A stretch of DNA of 17,839 nucleotides from Clostridiales bacterium (GCA_004556965.1 SFFE01000026.1:1-17839); one strand, 5' to 3'. Numbered from the stretch's first letter, positions 7,026-15,204 are shown. Notes: generated by a model not told the origin, from the letters alone. A program made the numbers and translations.

Positions 7026-7307
7026 TTAATCACCTCTTTTCTTTTCAGCCAATTCCACAAAGTTAACAATCCACTCACAATTATTAAATTTTAAGATACC
7101 CCTTTCGTTCAATTCCCCCATAAGCCAACATGAATCCACTATTTTATCAATAAAGAAATACTCACAGTGTTCTTTATAACAGAATGGAATTCTTCCCAAA
7201 AGTTTTGTATAAAACGTGTCAAACTCATCAAAGTTAGCTGATGCTTTTCCAAAAGTTACCGTTCCTGTTTGCTTATTACAAGCGATAAAATATTTTTCAG
7301 TTTTCAT
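7026..7307 (-). CDS. Small early protein (93 aa), unknown function
   Basis: No recognised domain. The product has several cysteines and aromatics (KYFIACNKQTG, PFCYKEHCEYFF, DSCWLMGEL, NNCEWIVNF). Four or five cysteines in a small cytosolic protein hint at metal binding, but no clear CxxC pair is present. The ATG overlaps the upstream stop as ATGA, so translation is probably coupled. It ends NFVELAEKKRGD, similar in pattern to the 91-residue protein at 6105-6380. Confidence 0.72.
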   Translation of the reverse strand: MKTEKYFIACNKQTGTVTFGKASANFDEFDTFYTKLLGRIPFCYKEHCEYFFIDKIVDSCWLMGELNERGILKFNNCEWIVNFVELAEKKRGD

Positions 7308-7573
7308 TGATAAATGTCCTCACTTTGTTTAAAATCTTTACAATAGTCATATATTAGTAGCAAACCTAAAATTTCTTCTAACTCCTCATCATCAACTAAA
7401 ACGTAAGTAGAAAAATCATCATCATAAGCCCAAAGAGTTTTCTTGTCTGTTAGCTTAAAATTATACTGACAACGATCAAAGAACTTTTTACAATAGTTTT
7501 CAGTTTCATCAACTGTTGTAATAATAGCGGTTTCTGTAAAGTTGCTTAATTCAATAATATATTGGTCTAACAT
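7304..7573 (-). CDS. Small acidic early protein (89 aa), first gene of early operon, VDDE family B
   Basis: First gene behind the tandem early promoters. Starts MLDQYIIELSNF and carries TYVLVDDEELEEILGLLL in the C-terminal half, matching the 84-residue paralogue at 6770-7024. The start regions also match at DNA level (GTGATTAACATG followed by TAG and CAATAT), suggesting gene duplication. ATG 7573 is preferred over GTG 7582 because AGGAGTG lies just upstream and overlaps the GTG. Function unknown; its position predicts very early, abundant expression. Confidence 0.75.
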   Translation of the reverse strand: MLDQYIIELSNFTETAIITTVDETENYCKKFFDRCQYNFKLTDKKTLWAYDDDFSTYVLVDDEELEEILGLLLIYDYCKDFKQSEDIYQ

Positions 7574-7603
7574 GTTAATCACTCCTATCTTCTTTCTGAT
7601 TAT

Positions 7604-7632
7604 ATTATATCAAGTTTCTTTTTTAATGTCAA
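7604..7632 (-). promoter_or_regulatory. Early promoter E1 (near-perfect consensus)
   Basis: TTGACA (7627-7632), exactly 17 bases, then TATAAT (7604-7609) preceded by TGA. It is followed by ATAATCAGAAAGAA, a block shared with the other early promoter and the right-end promoter. It lies about 30 bases before the first early gene and should be a major early start site. Confidence 0.92.
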
Positions 7633-7703
7633 GTAAAAACTTTTTTATTTTTAAACTTTTTTTATTTTTATTTTTATTTCTCCTTTCCTTTCTTTCTGAT
7701 AAT

Positions 7704-7732
7704 AGTATACCAAAAACCCCCTGCTTATGCAA
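7704..7732 (-). promoter_or_regulatory. Early promoter E2, tandem copy
   Basis: TTGCAT (7727-7732), 17-base spacer, TATACT (7704-7709) with TG one base upstream. Twenty of 23 bases around the -10 and the initial transcribed region match promoter E1 at a distance of exactly 100 bases. Its -35 and spacer overlap the structural terminator stem, so structural transcription and initiation here could interfere with each other. The weaker -35 makes it secondary. Confidence 0.65.
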
Positions 7733-7735
7733 GGG
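7712..7735 (-). terminator. Terminator of the structural operon
   Basis: On the minus strand CCCTTGC-ATAA-GCAGGGG forms a seven-base stem with one G-T pair (7717-7735 region), followed by TTTTT (7712-7716). It stands about 40 bases after the tail lysin stop and would keep structural transcripts from entering the early operon. Confidence 0.85.
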
Positions 7736-7776
7736 ATTTTGTGTTAATGTTTAGTTTCATTTATGTTACAAGCATG

Positions 7777-9270
7777 TTACCATAAATGGATGAGTGCGTT
7801 ACAACCTGCTAAAAAGTTTGAAACGGTTCTAGAATGATAATAGACTAACTCAGTGCCATTGTAATTAGCTTCGTAGTAGTAAACTGTACCATTTTCAACT
7901 TTATCAACAAAGCCAACGTGTCCCCAAACGTCCGTTCCCCAATTTGCTTGATAGCTATCAATAGTAAATATATCACCGCTTTTTATTTGAGAAGCTTGCG
8001 TTGGTTGGCTAGTGATTGATGTAGCAACCCCTGCCCAATCCCAATCTGTTGATATTCTAGCAGCTTTTATTCCCTCGCCCCGTTTCGGCAACATAGTCCC
8101 ACCTAAACCATAGTAAATTTGTCGCCCTTTTGCCCTCTGTAGATAAAGACCAGCATAGCGATAGCATTGTCCGCCCCATTTTCCTACCTCTCCCGCTGAT
8201 TGGTTAATTGCATTACGGATATTAGCTGGTTCTGTTCCTCCTCCTGTAGAAGGTGTTCCGCCAGCAATGTTTTTGTCATTGTCATCATTCTTATCTGTCG
8301 TTATTTGTCCCACCGTTCCGATAGCTGAGTTTTGAGCGTTAACAATATTGTGTTTAAAGTTTTGACTCGCTTTATCAATAATGTTTTGTAATGCTTTATC
8401 TTCCAGCCCAACTTTAAGCAAACGGTCTTTATAAACGGTTTTGATAGACAGTATGCCGTTAGAAAAATAATCAACGGGAGATTTAGCGCTAAGCGATTTT
8501 TTAAATAGTTCCATAATTTCGTTAAATAATTCATCAAGAATACTATCGACAGACTTATACAAATCACTAAAGGCGTTACTAAGTCCGTTAAGTATGCCGG
8601 TTGTTGCATTTGCTATATTATTGCTTCCTGTGTTGTTGTCTTGGGAGGGGCTACTTTCAGCCCCATAGGACGAAAGAGAACCTCCCCACGATTTTATTAA
8701 ATCAACGCACTGAGCTAGCGGATTGCCATAATTTTGCACACCATTATATTCAGCTTTCAAACCTTGGGGATACCATATTGCCCACGCTGCTGCCGCCGTA
8801 CCAGCACCGTAAACGTGCCCGATTGTACCCAAGCCCCATTTAGCGTACTCAGCATTGCCGTTTTGGCGTACGCTTTGCGGAACCATGCCAACCGTCCCAC
8901 CGAAGGGATCGTCCCAAGCTGGAGAAAGATTAGAATTTTGTGAGGTTGATACAATCCAGTCACATGTAGTAGCACAATCGCCCACTGGGTCTAAAGGGGG
9001 TCTGTAGGGAAAGTGGTTTAACCAGTTAAGACTAGCGTTATAACCTTCCACAAACTCGTAAGCCGTAAACCAAACCGGGCTAACGCCCTTTTCTTGGCAT
9101 TTTTTCCAAACAGCTTTCACCTCTCTTTCATTGTCATGACACCAGTAATAAAAACGTCCTGTAGCTGTGTTTGCCCAGTTGATTTTTTTCCATAATTCAT
9201 CAGTAGTTAGACCGAATGTTGCGTTGATTGGTGCTTGGCAAAATGCTTTAATCTCACTTGTATTAGCCAT
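7777..9270 (-). CDS. Tail-associated cell-wall hydrolase with C-terminal CHAP domain
   Basis: This 497-residue virion protein probably sits at the tail tip and opens peptidoglycan during DNA entry. The C-terminal region (about 355-497) is CHAP-like: candidate Cys369 (GGQCYRYAG), His451 (VWGHVGFV) and Glu467 (YYYEANY). The N-terminal 200 residues (FGLTTDELWKKI, WFTAYEFVEGYNASLNW) look like a second globular hydrolase of lysozyme or glucosaminidase type, though I cannot name the family. The middle (about 215-320) is amphipathic helix, then a Gly/Thr/Pro linker (336-348). phi29 gp13 also combines two wall-cutting domains. ATG overlaps the tail knob stop as TAATG, so the two are coupled. Last gene before the terminator. 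Confidence 0.88.
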   Translation of the reverse strand: MANTSEIKAFCQAPINATFGLTTDELWKKINWANTATGRFYYWCHDNEREVKAVWKKCQEKGVSPVWFTAYEFVEGYNASLNWLNHFPYRPPLDPVGDCATTCDWIVSTSQNSNLSPAWDDPFGGTVGMVPQSVRQNGNAEYAKWGLGTIGHVYGAGTAAAAWAIWYPQGLKAEYNGVQNYGNPLAQCVDLIKSWGGSLSSYGAESSPSQDNNTGSNNIANATTGILNGLSNAFSDLYKSVDSILDELFNEIMELFKKSLSAKSPVDYFSNGILSIKTVYKDRLLKVGLEDKALQNIIDKASQNFKHNIVNAQNSAIGTVGQITTDKNDDNDKNIAGGTPSTGGGTEPANIRNAINQSAGEVGKWGGQCYRYAGLYLQRAKGRQIYYGLGGTMLPKRGEGIKAARISTDWDWAGVATSITSQPTQASQIKSGDIFTIDSYQANWGTDVWGHVGFVDKVENGTVYYYEANYNGTELVYYHSRTVSNFLAGCNALIHLW

Positions 9271-10991
9271 TATTTTACCTCGTTTTCTAAAATATTTTGA
9301 TTCATGGGGTTGTCAGTATCGTTATTGTGCCATAATGATAGCCCTGCTTCTAAAATAGCTGATATTTCGTTATTAAATGACGGATCAATGTCAGGTAAAT
9401 AAACGTTGCATGAGCCTTTTAAATAATTCATAATAGACATACTTTCAACGTTTAAAAAGCTTTCTGAGTTTTCTTTAGACATAAAGCCCCAACGCTTGTA
9501 ATATTTTCTTACCTCATTCAATTCAGTTTCGGCGAGTGCGCCTATGCGTAGCATGAGACCAAAATCATCATTGGCGATAAGCAAACTATTTTTATTCTGT
9601 CCACCGCTGATACTTGGTGGGGCTATTTCAAGTTGCTTGTATTGCGCTTGTAAGTCACGATTATATTCATATTCTTCTGAAAACATTCCCAAAATATTGC
9701 TAGGAGCGTTTGAGAGTCCGCCGCCGAGAACGTTTGAGAATGTTGCCGTAGCGTTAAAAAATCGGTCACTCGGACTAGCATTGCTATCAAAAATCGTTTT
9801 GGCACGATTAACCCCTAAACGTTGTTGCGCTAGTTCCCTGCTGTATGCTGTTTGTGCTTTTTGTAGCGTTTCTTGGTTAATGGCGATTGGCAACTCATCA
9901 AAGTTAGCAAATGTAATACAATTATCAAGATATTGATTACCTTTACCGGCACGGCTATTATAACCTTTTTGGTAAATTCTTATTTCATTATGATAACCGA
10001 GCACGCTTTTAGCGTTTAAATCAATACCCTTGTTGATTAACCCAGCGTCTAGATTCATTTTTTGTCCATTTAAATCAGTAAATTCAATAGTACAATAGTT
10101 TGAGCGTAGTAAATACAACTCATTATCTTTCAAGCCAACTGTTTTTAATAATTCAGATTGTGTCATGTTTAGACTTGTAACGTCAGGCTTTTTAGACCTA
10201 TGCCCGCTCTTTAGTTTTTTGACGGCTGTAGATTTTACTGAAATGTCCTCCCAGTCATCAGCATCTATAAAGTTTTTTGGAATAAGGGTTATTTTTGTAA
10301 TGTTTTGTGTTATCCATGGAAAAGGATTCAACTTTTTCATTAAGTCGTTAAATAATTCAATACTAGCAAGTGCGTAAATTTGCTGAGCACCTACAATTTT
10401 ATCGTATTGTATCCCACTTGCCGTTTGCATTTTTGGAGCATCCTCATTCCCAAAGTCCCCTTGCAAGTCTGCCGTGCTTAAAAACACAATCCAAAAATCT
10501 GTAAAGACTAGGCGTTTTTCGTATACACCTCGCAATGTGTCGCAAGCTAAAATATCGTCATTGTTTCGTAACTCGTCCATGTGACTTTTGATGTAGTCAC
10601 TTGTTAGATGTTGCCTTTCAATTAAAACGTTTGGGATAGTCTCTAGAACATGGCCTTGGCAAAAACTCATGATAACGTCTACAATTATATCAATTTGTGT
10701 CACTTTGTCATTCAAATAAGATGCGTTTGCAACATAAGCATAATAACGTCTATTTTCAGATGTATCAATAAAGCTACAATAATTATACCCTACCATTTCC
10801 GTAAAATTTTTGGCTACTTTCAACGTTCCCCGGTCACGTCTAAAATTGAAAGGTTGCAAGCTTGTTAAGTCTAGTTTAGAATAGTGTTTGTTAAAAAAGT
10901 TGTCTCGCTCGCTGTTTGTTTTAAAGTGTATTGTGTTGTTAACGTTTACAAGTGGGGTATTTTTGTAAAATGTAAATGTTGTTAAATTCAT
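9270..10991 (-). CDS. Tail knob protein (phi29 gp9-like)
   Basis: The 573-residue product fits the distal tail tube or knob protein of phi29-like phages. The N-terminal region has the family's pattern: FTFYKNTPL, NFRRDRGTLKV, then RRYYAYVANASYLND followed by IDIIVDVIMSF and LIERQHL. A Gly/Ala/Asn-rich hydrophobic segment (about 410-437, with FSNVLGGGLSNAPSNILGMF) matches in place the membrane-active loop known in phi29 gp9 (about 417-491), which plugs the tail and later inserts into the cell membrane. Strong ribosome binding site (GGAGGTAATAAA). A hairpin precedes the gene. Confidence 0.9.
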   Translation of the reverse strand: MNLTTFTFYKNTPLVNVNNTIHFKTNSERDNFFNKHYSKLDLTSLQPFNFRRDRGTLKVAKNFTEMVGYNYCSFIDTSENRRYYAYVANASYLNDKVTQIDIIVDVIMSFCQGHVLETIPNVLIERQHLTSDYIKSHMDELRNNDDILACDTLRGVYEKRLVFTDFWIVFLSTADLQGDFGNEDAPKMQTASGIQYDKIVGAQQIYALASIELFNDLMKKLNPFPWITQNITKITLIPKNFIDADDWEDISVKSTAVKKLKSGHRSKKPDVTSLNMTQSELLKTVGLKDNELYLLRSNYCTIEFTDLNGQKMNLDAGLINKGIDLNAKSVLGYHNEIRIYQKGYNSRAGKGNQYLDNCITFANFDELPIAINQETLQKAQTAYSRELAQQRLGVNRAKTIFDSNASPSDRFFNATATFSNVLGGGLSNAPSNILGMFSEEYEYNRDLQAQYKQLEIAPPSISGGQNKNSLLIANDDFGLMLRIGALAETELNEVRKYYKRWGFMSKENSESFLNVESMSIMNYLKGSCNVYLPDIDPSFNNEISAILEAGLSLWHNNDTDNPMNQNILENEVK

Positions 10992-11010
10992 TTTATTACC
11001 TCCAAGATAA

Positions 11011-11029
11011 GCCCCTCAAAATGAGGGGC
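11011..11029 (-). other. Stem-loop between appendage gene and tail knob gene
   Basis: GCCCCTCA-TTT-TGAGGGGC is a perfect eight-base stem in the short gap before the tail knob. The following bases (TTATCTTGG) are not a good T-run, so it may be a weak terminator, an RNA processing or stability element, or a means of setting tail knob level. Confidence 0.7.
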
Positions 11030-11045
11030 GGTATTATTATAGTTG

Positions 11046-11777
11046 TTAGTCAGCATATATTATTAGTCCTTTAGTAAGTCTAAATTTTATAATGATTTCC
11101 CCACTCATGAAACCGTCCTGATGTTTGCTAGCTGTAAAATCAAGTCCTGTGCCGCTGTTATCGATAGACACAGACATATCATCAGCTCCTGAAATAATAT
11201 AATAATCCTTTAGAATAATTTTATAATCATCAAATTCAAAATTTTTAGCGCCATTTTGTAATACACTGTCAAAGTTACGTTTATTAGACCCTGAAGGGAG
11301 CGTTAGGCGGTAAGCAACTCTTGTATAAATGTCAATATCATTAAAATTGTAAATTTGTGTTGTTTGCATATTAAAGAATTGTTTACCCGCAAACTCAGAA
11401 ACACAGTGCAATAGCGGTTTCTTTTCATTTAATGACGCTATCTCATTTTCAAGTTTTTGGATTTCTTGGTCTTTTGCTTCTAAAGCTTCGACAAGGCTAG
11501 CCGCCGAGATCGTATTAGTGTTTGTTTTTGGCACTTGGCTATTATCAACACTAATCAAATTATAACTTACATTTGGGCTTGCTGTAGTATCTGTATAACG
11601 TACATTAGTAGCTTTAGTTTGCTTAACGTTATCAGTCAAACAATGATATTCTTGCGTTTCTTTTCTAATGTAGTTATGTTCTTTAGTGCTTAATAAGTCA
11701 TTGGCTTTATTAGTATAATATTCTTGCTTGTTAATATTGTTAATTCCGTCAATTTCTCGTACAAAGTTTTTACTCAT
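11046..11777 (-). CDS. Structural protein, coiled coil plus beta domain (243 aa), candidate receptor-binding or appendage
   Basis: No family recognised. The N-terminal 90 residues are polar; a clear heptad coiled coil follows (about 92-120, LVEALEAKDQEIQKLENEI), then a beta-rich C-terminal domain (about 121-243, with FNMQTTQIYNFNDIDIYTR and FMSGEIIIKFRLTKG). Coil stalk plus beta head is typical of trimeric phage fibres. Its position between collar and tail genes fits an appendage or receptor-binding role. ATG overlaps the preceding stop as TAATG. Confidence 0.68.
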   Translation of the reverse strand: MSKNFVREIDGINNINKQEYYTNKANDLLSTKEHNYIRKETQEYHCLTDNVKQTKATNVRYTDTTASPNVSYNLISVDNSQVPKTNTNTISAASLVEALEAKDQEIQKLENEIASLNEKKPLLHCVSEFAGKQFFNMQTTQIYNFNDIDIYTRVAYRLTLPSGSNKRNFDSVLQNGAKNFEFDDYKIILKDYYIISGADDMSVSIDNSGTGLDFTASKHQDGFMSGEIIIKFRLTKGLIIYAD

Positions 11778-12520
11778 TATTCTACCTCTCTTCTAGCTTG
11801 TTTCCAGCCGTTGTTGTAAACGGCAATTTGTGCGGTGTTTACAGAAAAATCACAATTTTTATTTTCGTTGGTGCTTACGCTATGCTGTACATTTACAAAT
11901 TTTGCGCCGTTGAAAACTTGGTTTTCACGGTTTCTGATGTCGTTTGATTGATATGTCCCACCTTGATAGCGACTACAAGGGGTGTAAGCGGGCGGTAGTG
12001 GATTGGTAAATGTACCACCTAAATACAAATCGGCTTCGTCATCAATAAGTGCGCTATCGTTATAAAAGTTTGCTACCCTTGTTTTTGGAATTTCAATAGA
12101 ACCACCTCTTGGAATGGTGTATGTGCCTGTTCCCTGTACGGTGATTGGCAAGTTTGTTAGTTTTCCACTATTGAAAGCCTGACCAAGGTCTGGTGCGTAT
12201 TGCCATAGCAGGTTTTTATGCCCTGTGTTGTCATAGTTATAAATTTGATAATTGGTGGTAGCTCCGGCTGTTATGCCTGCTGTTCTCGTCGTGAAAATTT
12301 CAACTGAGCTAACACCACCATAACTAAAAGTGATAGATCCATCAGAATTTAGTGTCTCATTTGATATATTATAGTTAATTTTTACTCGATAATCAGCGAG
12401 CCATGTTCCATCTCCTAACGTGTTTTCAAAGTCTACCCAAACGCTAGATTGGTTTGAGTCTTGCTTTTTAAAGAGTGAGCCTTGTATAATTCTAAACTCA
12501 CCACTAACTTTTAGTGTCAA
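11777..12520 (-). CDS. Structural protein, beta-rich (247 aa), unknown exact role
   Basis: The protein has no hydrophobic segment and is rich in Gly, Thr, Asn and Tyr, with alternating strands (GSITFSYGGVSSVEIF, GTGTYTIPRGGSIEIP). This is typical of virion surface or fibre proteins. I see no named domain. The start is a TTG behind a strong AGGAGGTGAGG, with the stop of the upstream gene overlapping that site. The product ends YNNGWKQARREVE. Together with its two neighbours it probably builds the head or tail appendages that decide host range. Confidence 0.66.
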   Translation of the reverse strand: MTLKVSGEFRIIQGSLFKKQDSNQSSVWVDFENTLGDGTWLADYRVKINYNISNETLNSDGSITFSYGGVSSVEIFTTRTAGITAGATTNYQIYNYDNTGHKNLLWQYAPDLGQAFNSGKLTNLPITVQGTGTYTIPRGGSIEIPKTRVANFYNDSALIDDEADLYLGGTFTNPLPPAYTPCSRYQGGTYQSNDIRNRENQVFNGAKFVNVQHSVSTNENKNCDFSVNTAQIAVYNNGWKQARREVE

Positions 12521-12533
12521 ATTTCCTCACCTC

Positions 12534-13565
12534 CTATCTAGGTGCTTCTTGGCTAAGACCTACAACGATGTCACCTGTCTTATTAGTATTTGTTGCATGT
12601 GTTTTAATAAGTGTGTTGCTGTTAGCTTGCATTGCGTAAACATTAATATTACCGTTTGCGATGTATGTGTCATTATTAAAATTAAAGTTGTTAATATCTT
12701 GCGACGTGATAGCTCCTGCTTGATGCAAATTTGTGACAATCTTTTGTAGTGCTGAGCGTAGATTTTGGTTTTCAGCTTGTAGATTTTTCAAGTCTGTTGC
12801 TAGTTGATTAAATAGTGGTGTGTTGTCCGGACTATATAGACCATCGTTATTGATAACTAATTCATTGCTTGCCGTATAGCTTTTGTAAGTTTGTCCGTCA
12901 GCGGTTTGACATGTTTTTTGTGTTGTTTGTGCTGATTTTTTGACGTCGCCTTTAAAATTAATTGTGTTGCCGTTGTTTAAATTTCCCGTTATTAAAGGTT
13001 TAAAGCTGTTTGTTTCTGTTTGCGTGTAAGCCCGATTATTTATGCGATTGATTTCGCCCTCAGCGCTACTTACTCTGTTACGCAAGTCAGCAATAAAGGC
13101 TGAGTAGTCAGGAACATAAGCGCCATCCGTTAAAACTCGCAAAACGTTTGGACATGTTTGTGTCATGCCTGAAATCGTAACGTCAACTCTTTGTTTGCTA
13201 ACTTTTAAGTCAGCAACGATTTCAACGATGTCATCGTAATAATATCTCTCTCTGACTGTTGGTTGCCAGTCTTTACCTGTACATGGATTTTCGTTATCCA
13301 CCCAATCGCCTTTTTTTGTCAGGTCAATACTATTTGTATCCGTTACATAAAAATTTCTACGAGCATTGCGATTGATTAAGTCGATAGCTTCATTGCTTAA
13401 AAATTTTTGGTGGGCTAGATAGTCATAATATGTTGGAGCGTTGGTGTTATAATCCCTTCTGTCATCGTACCAAGGCTGATAGTGACCCTCAAATGACCAT
13501 GGTAAATATTTTGGAAAAGGTCGTGGTGGTTCGTTTCTAGGGATTTCATTGTTATTATGTTTCAA
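12534..13565 (-). CDS. Minor structural protein, fibre-like (343 aa)
   Basis: The N-terminal 60 residues are rich in Pro, aromatic and charged residues (RPFPKYLPWSFEGHYQPWYDD), suggesting a virion-attachment tether. The next part is compact (DDIVEIVADLKVSKQRVDVTISGM). A short coil (about 165-182, LRNRVSSAEGEINRINN) leads to beta and Asn-rich repeats, a second coil (about 260-285, LATDLKNLQAENQNLRSAL), and a beta C-terminus (NFNNDTYIANGNINVYAMQ). It starts with TTG eight bases after GGAGG. Directly follows the lower collar gene, where related phages keep a minor structural or fibre gene. Confidence 0.68.
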   Translation of the reverse strand: MKHNNNEIPRNEPPRPFPKYLPWSFEGHYQPWYDDRRDYNTNAPTYYDYLAHQKFLSNEAIDLINRNARRNFYVTDTNSIDLTKKGDWVDNENPCTGKDWQPTVRERYYYDDIVEIVADLKVSKQRVDVTISGMTQTCPNVLRVLTDGAYVPDYSAFIADLRNRVSSAEGEINRINNRAYTQTETNSFKPLITGNLNNGNTINFKGDVKKSAQTTQKTCQTADGQTYKSYTASNELVINNDGLYSPDNTPLFNQLATDLKNLQAENQNLRSALQKIVTNLHQAGAITSQDINNFNFNNDTYIANGNINVYAMQANSNTLIKTHATNTNKTGDIVVGLSQEAPR

Positions 13566-13577
13566 TGTTTTAACCTC

Positions 13578-14207
13578 CTAATATAATTGTGAAAAGAGCA
13601 AGCTATCCATATCTTTAAAGATTTGTTCTTTCAATGCGGATATTTTGCTTAAGGCGTCGATGTCGTAAGCGCTTGATGTACTCTTGTCTGTACCGCTGTT
13701 TGTTCCACGGCTTTTTGTGATTGTGTTATCATCAGCATAATCAAGCGTATCTATGTCCAAATTCATATTAATTTGGTTTTGGGGTAAATTGGAATAAATA
13801 GAGTTAGATTTATTTGTAGACGTGCTATTATTGTTGCTTACTGTTTCAACTTGTCCCAAAACAAGCATGTCATATTTATCATAGCAATAGTTAATAAGTT
13901 CTTGATACTCGCTGACAAAAGTAGCTAAATAAGTTGAAAATAAGTCAACTGTTTGATATTTAATAACACGGTTTATAAAACGTTGTAAAAATTCTCTTTC
14001 AAATCGTTCTCTCTGATTGATAGTACTTGTTCCATAAAATAAAGTTTCTTGTAACATTTTAATAAAGTAAGGGTCTTTATATTCTAATGTTTTTCTCATT
14101 AGGTTATTTTGATTGAAAATAAGTTGGTTGTTGCTTCGATAGATTTCAGCTCTATGACATTCTAATTCACCGTAGATTATATCATAAAGTCGTGACGTCG
14201 TTTTCAC
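13578..14207 (-). CDS. Lower collar (connector) protein
   Basis: The product (209 aa from GTG 14207) has the size and place of the phi29 gp11-type lower collar, which joins the portal to the tail. Features include FEREFLQRFINRVIKYQTVDLF and YLATFVSEYQELINYCYDKY, helical as expected. The GTG at 14207 has GGGGGTG six bases upstream; GTG 14216, three codons further up, lacks spacing. The start lies inside the end of the portal gene (26-base overlap), so translation is probably coupled. The assignment rests on order and length more than on any single motif. Confidence 0.78.
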   Translation of the reverse strand: MKTTSRLYDIIYGELECHRAEIYRSNNQLIFNQNNLMRKTLEYKDPYFIKMLQETLFYGTSTINQRERFEREFLQRFINRVIKYQTVDLFSTYLATFVSEYQELINYCYDKYDMLVLGQVETVSNNNSTSTNKSNSIYSNLPQNQINMNLDIDTLDYADDNTITKSRGTNSGTDKSTSSAYDIDALSKISALKEQIFKDMDSLLFSQLY

Positions 14208-15165
14208 CGTTACCACCCCCGTTCGTAAGGCCTTCTATTAGGTTAATTCTTTCAATGCTTGATAGCTCTTTCACTTGTTGGTCACGATATTCAGCATGTA
14301 TGTTAGTACCAAATTTTTTATTATAAAGTGCTAAAGGCTCGTTACGAGCTGTTAAATATATATTTTCATTTGCCTTTTTAAAAGATTTATTTGATTGTGC
14401 TTCAGCGTCACTAACACCGCTTTCTTTATCTACCCCTAAAGTGTTAAGTCCCAACATAGCATTCAGTTCTGCTATTTTGTTTTGATATTCACGTTTTAAT
14501 TCAGCAAGTTTAGAAATAGCGTCTATGCCGTTCCATTGTAAAATGCTTTCTTCCGGGTCAAATTGTTTTGAGCTTTTAACGTAAGGAATACCATTATACA
14601 GTTTATTCACTATTTCGGATGCGTCCTCGCTACCAACGTCATCACGAACAAATGTCAGTATTTTCGATTGCATAACGAGGGAATAGCGTGATGTCACAAT
14701 TTCTGCTAACTCGTTTGCGTAGTATCTTACCACCATGAAATCAGACATGTAAGTGAGTGGTTTATTGCGTAAAATGATAAAATTCCCGTCTTGAAACGGT
14801 GTTATGTTAGTGTAGTGTTTGAGCTGTAATTCTTTTGGAATGAAAAATTCAATGTCTTTTTCATTTAGCACGTTATAATAGTACGGTGCGATTTGATTGT
14901 TCGTGCTCTTGATAGTTCCCAAAAGCATTGTAACGCCTTTTGTCGTTTGACCCAAAGCGACTTGATAGCCGTTTCGTAAAATTTCTTCTATTTGGATAGG
15001 GTCTATACTAACTTTTTTCGTTGTCGTGCCTTCGTAGCCTATGGTTAGTGGTAATAATTCAGCGTAACGTCTTATAAACATTTGATAGAATTCATTACGA
15101 TGATTAACAATTCTATCACCGACTTTTCCGCTCAAATCTTGTTCTATAGAAGTAAAATCAAGCAA
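14182..15165 (-). CDS. Upper collar/portal protein
   Basis: This 327-residue protein is probably the dodecameric portal through which DNA is packaged and ejected. Family-like stretches are FYQMFIRRYAELLPLTIGY near the N-terminus, LPLTIGYEG and FIILRNKPLTYMSDF in the middle, and ELNAMLGLNTLGVDKESGV followed by LTARNEPLALYNKKFG in the C-terminal half. As I recall, 44AHJD-type portals have essentially the same length. Start is TTG at 15165, six bases after AGGAGG. It follows the capsid gene, separated by a hairpin. Confidence 0.85.
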   Translation of the reverse strand: MLDFTSIEQDLSGKVGDRIVNHRNEFYQMFIRRYAELLPLTIGYEGTTTKKVSIDPIQIEEILRNGYQVALGQTTKGVTMLLGTIKSTNNQIAPYYYNVLNEKDIEFFIPKELQLKHYTNITPFQDGNFIILRNKPLTYMSDFMVVRYYANELAEIVTSRYSLVMQSKILTFVRDDVGSEDASEIVNKLYNGIPYVKSSKQFDPEESILQWNGIDAISKLAELKREYQNKIAELNAMLGLNTLGVDKESGVSDAEAQSNKSFKKANENIYLTARNEPLALYNKKFGTNIHAEYRDQQVKELSSIERINLIEGLTNGGGNGENDVTTL

Positions 15166-15183
15166 TTCCTACCTCCTTTCTAA

Positions 15184-15202
15184 AGAGGGCTTTTAGCCCT
15201 CT
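15184..15202 (-). other. Stem-loop after the major capsid gene
   Basis: AGAGGGCT/AGCCCTCT is a perfect eight-base stem with a three-base loop, placed between the capsid stop and the portal ribosome binding site. The tail (TTTAGAAAGG) has only three T. It is probably a partial terminator or 3' stabiliser that lets capsid mRNA outnumber portal mRNA, in line with hundreds of capsid copies per dozen portal subunits. Confidence 0.75.
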
Positions 15203-15204
15203 CT

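Larger units (their letters stand above)
7583..7776. other. Intergenic control region between structural and early operons
   Basis: These 194 bases hold no gene. They contain the end of the structural operon with its terminator (7712-7735), two tandem minus-strand promoters about 100 bases apart, and a T-rich stretch (about 7612-7680) which on the transcribed sense strand is A-rich, possibly an UP-like element or bent DNA for the downstream promoter. A direct repeat ATGTTAC occurs twice near 7762-7780. Confidence 0.8.

Noticed and set aside
8601..8975. ORFs in other frames and on the opposite strand within the tail lysin gene
   Set aside because: They lack ribosome binding sites and lie wholly within a gene with clear domain content; they are shadows.
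9544..9936. Plus-strand open frame of 130 codons inside the tail knob gene
   Set aside because: No promoter or ribosome binding site, composition follows the antisense of a well-supported gene.
12420..12749. Plus-strand open frame spanning two structural genes
   Set aside because: Antisense to two coding regions with clear ribosome binding sites; Cys-rich random-looking product.
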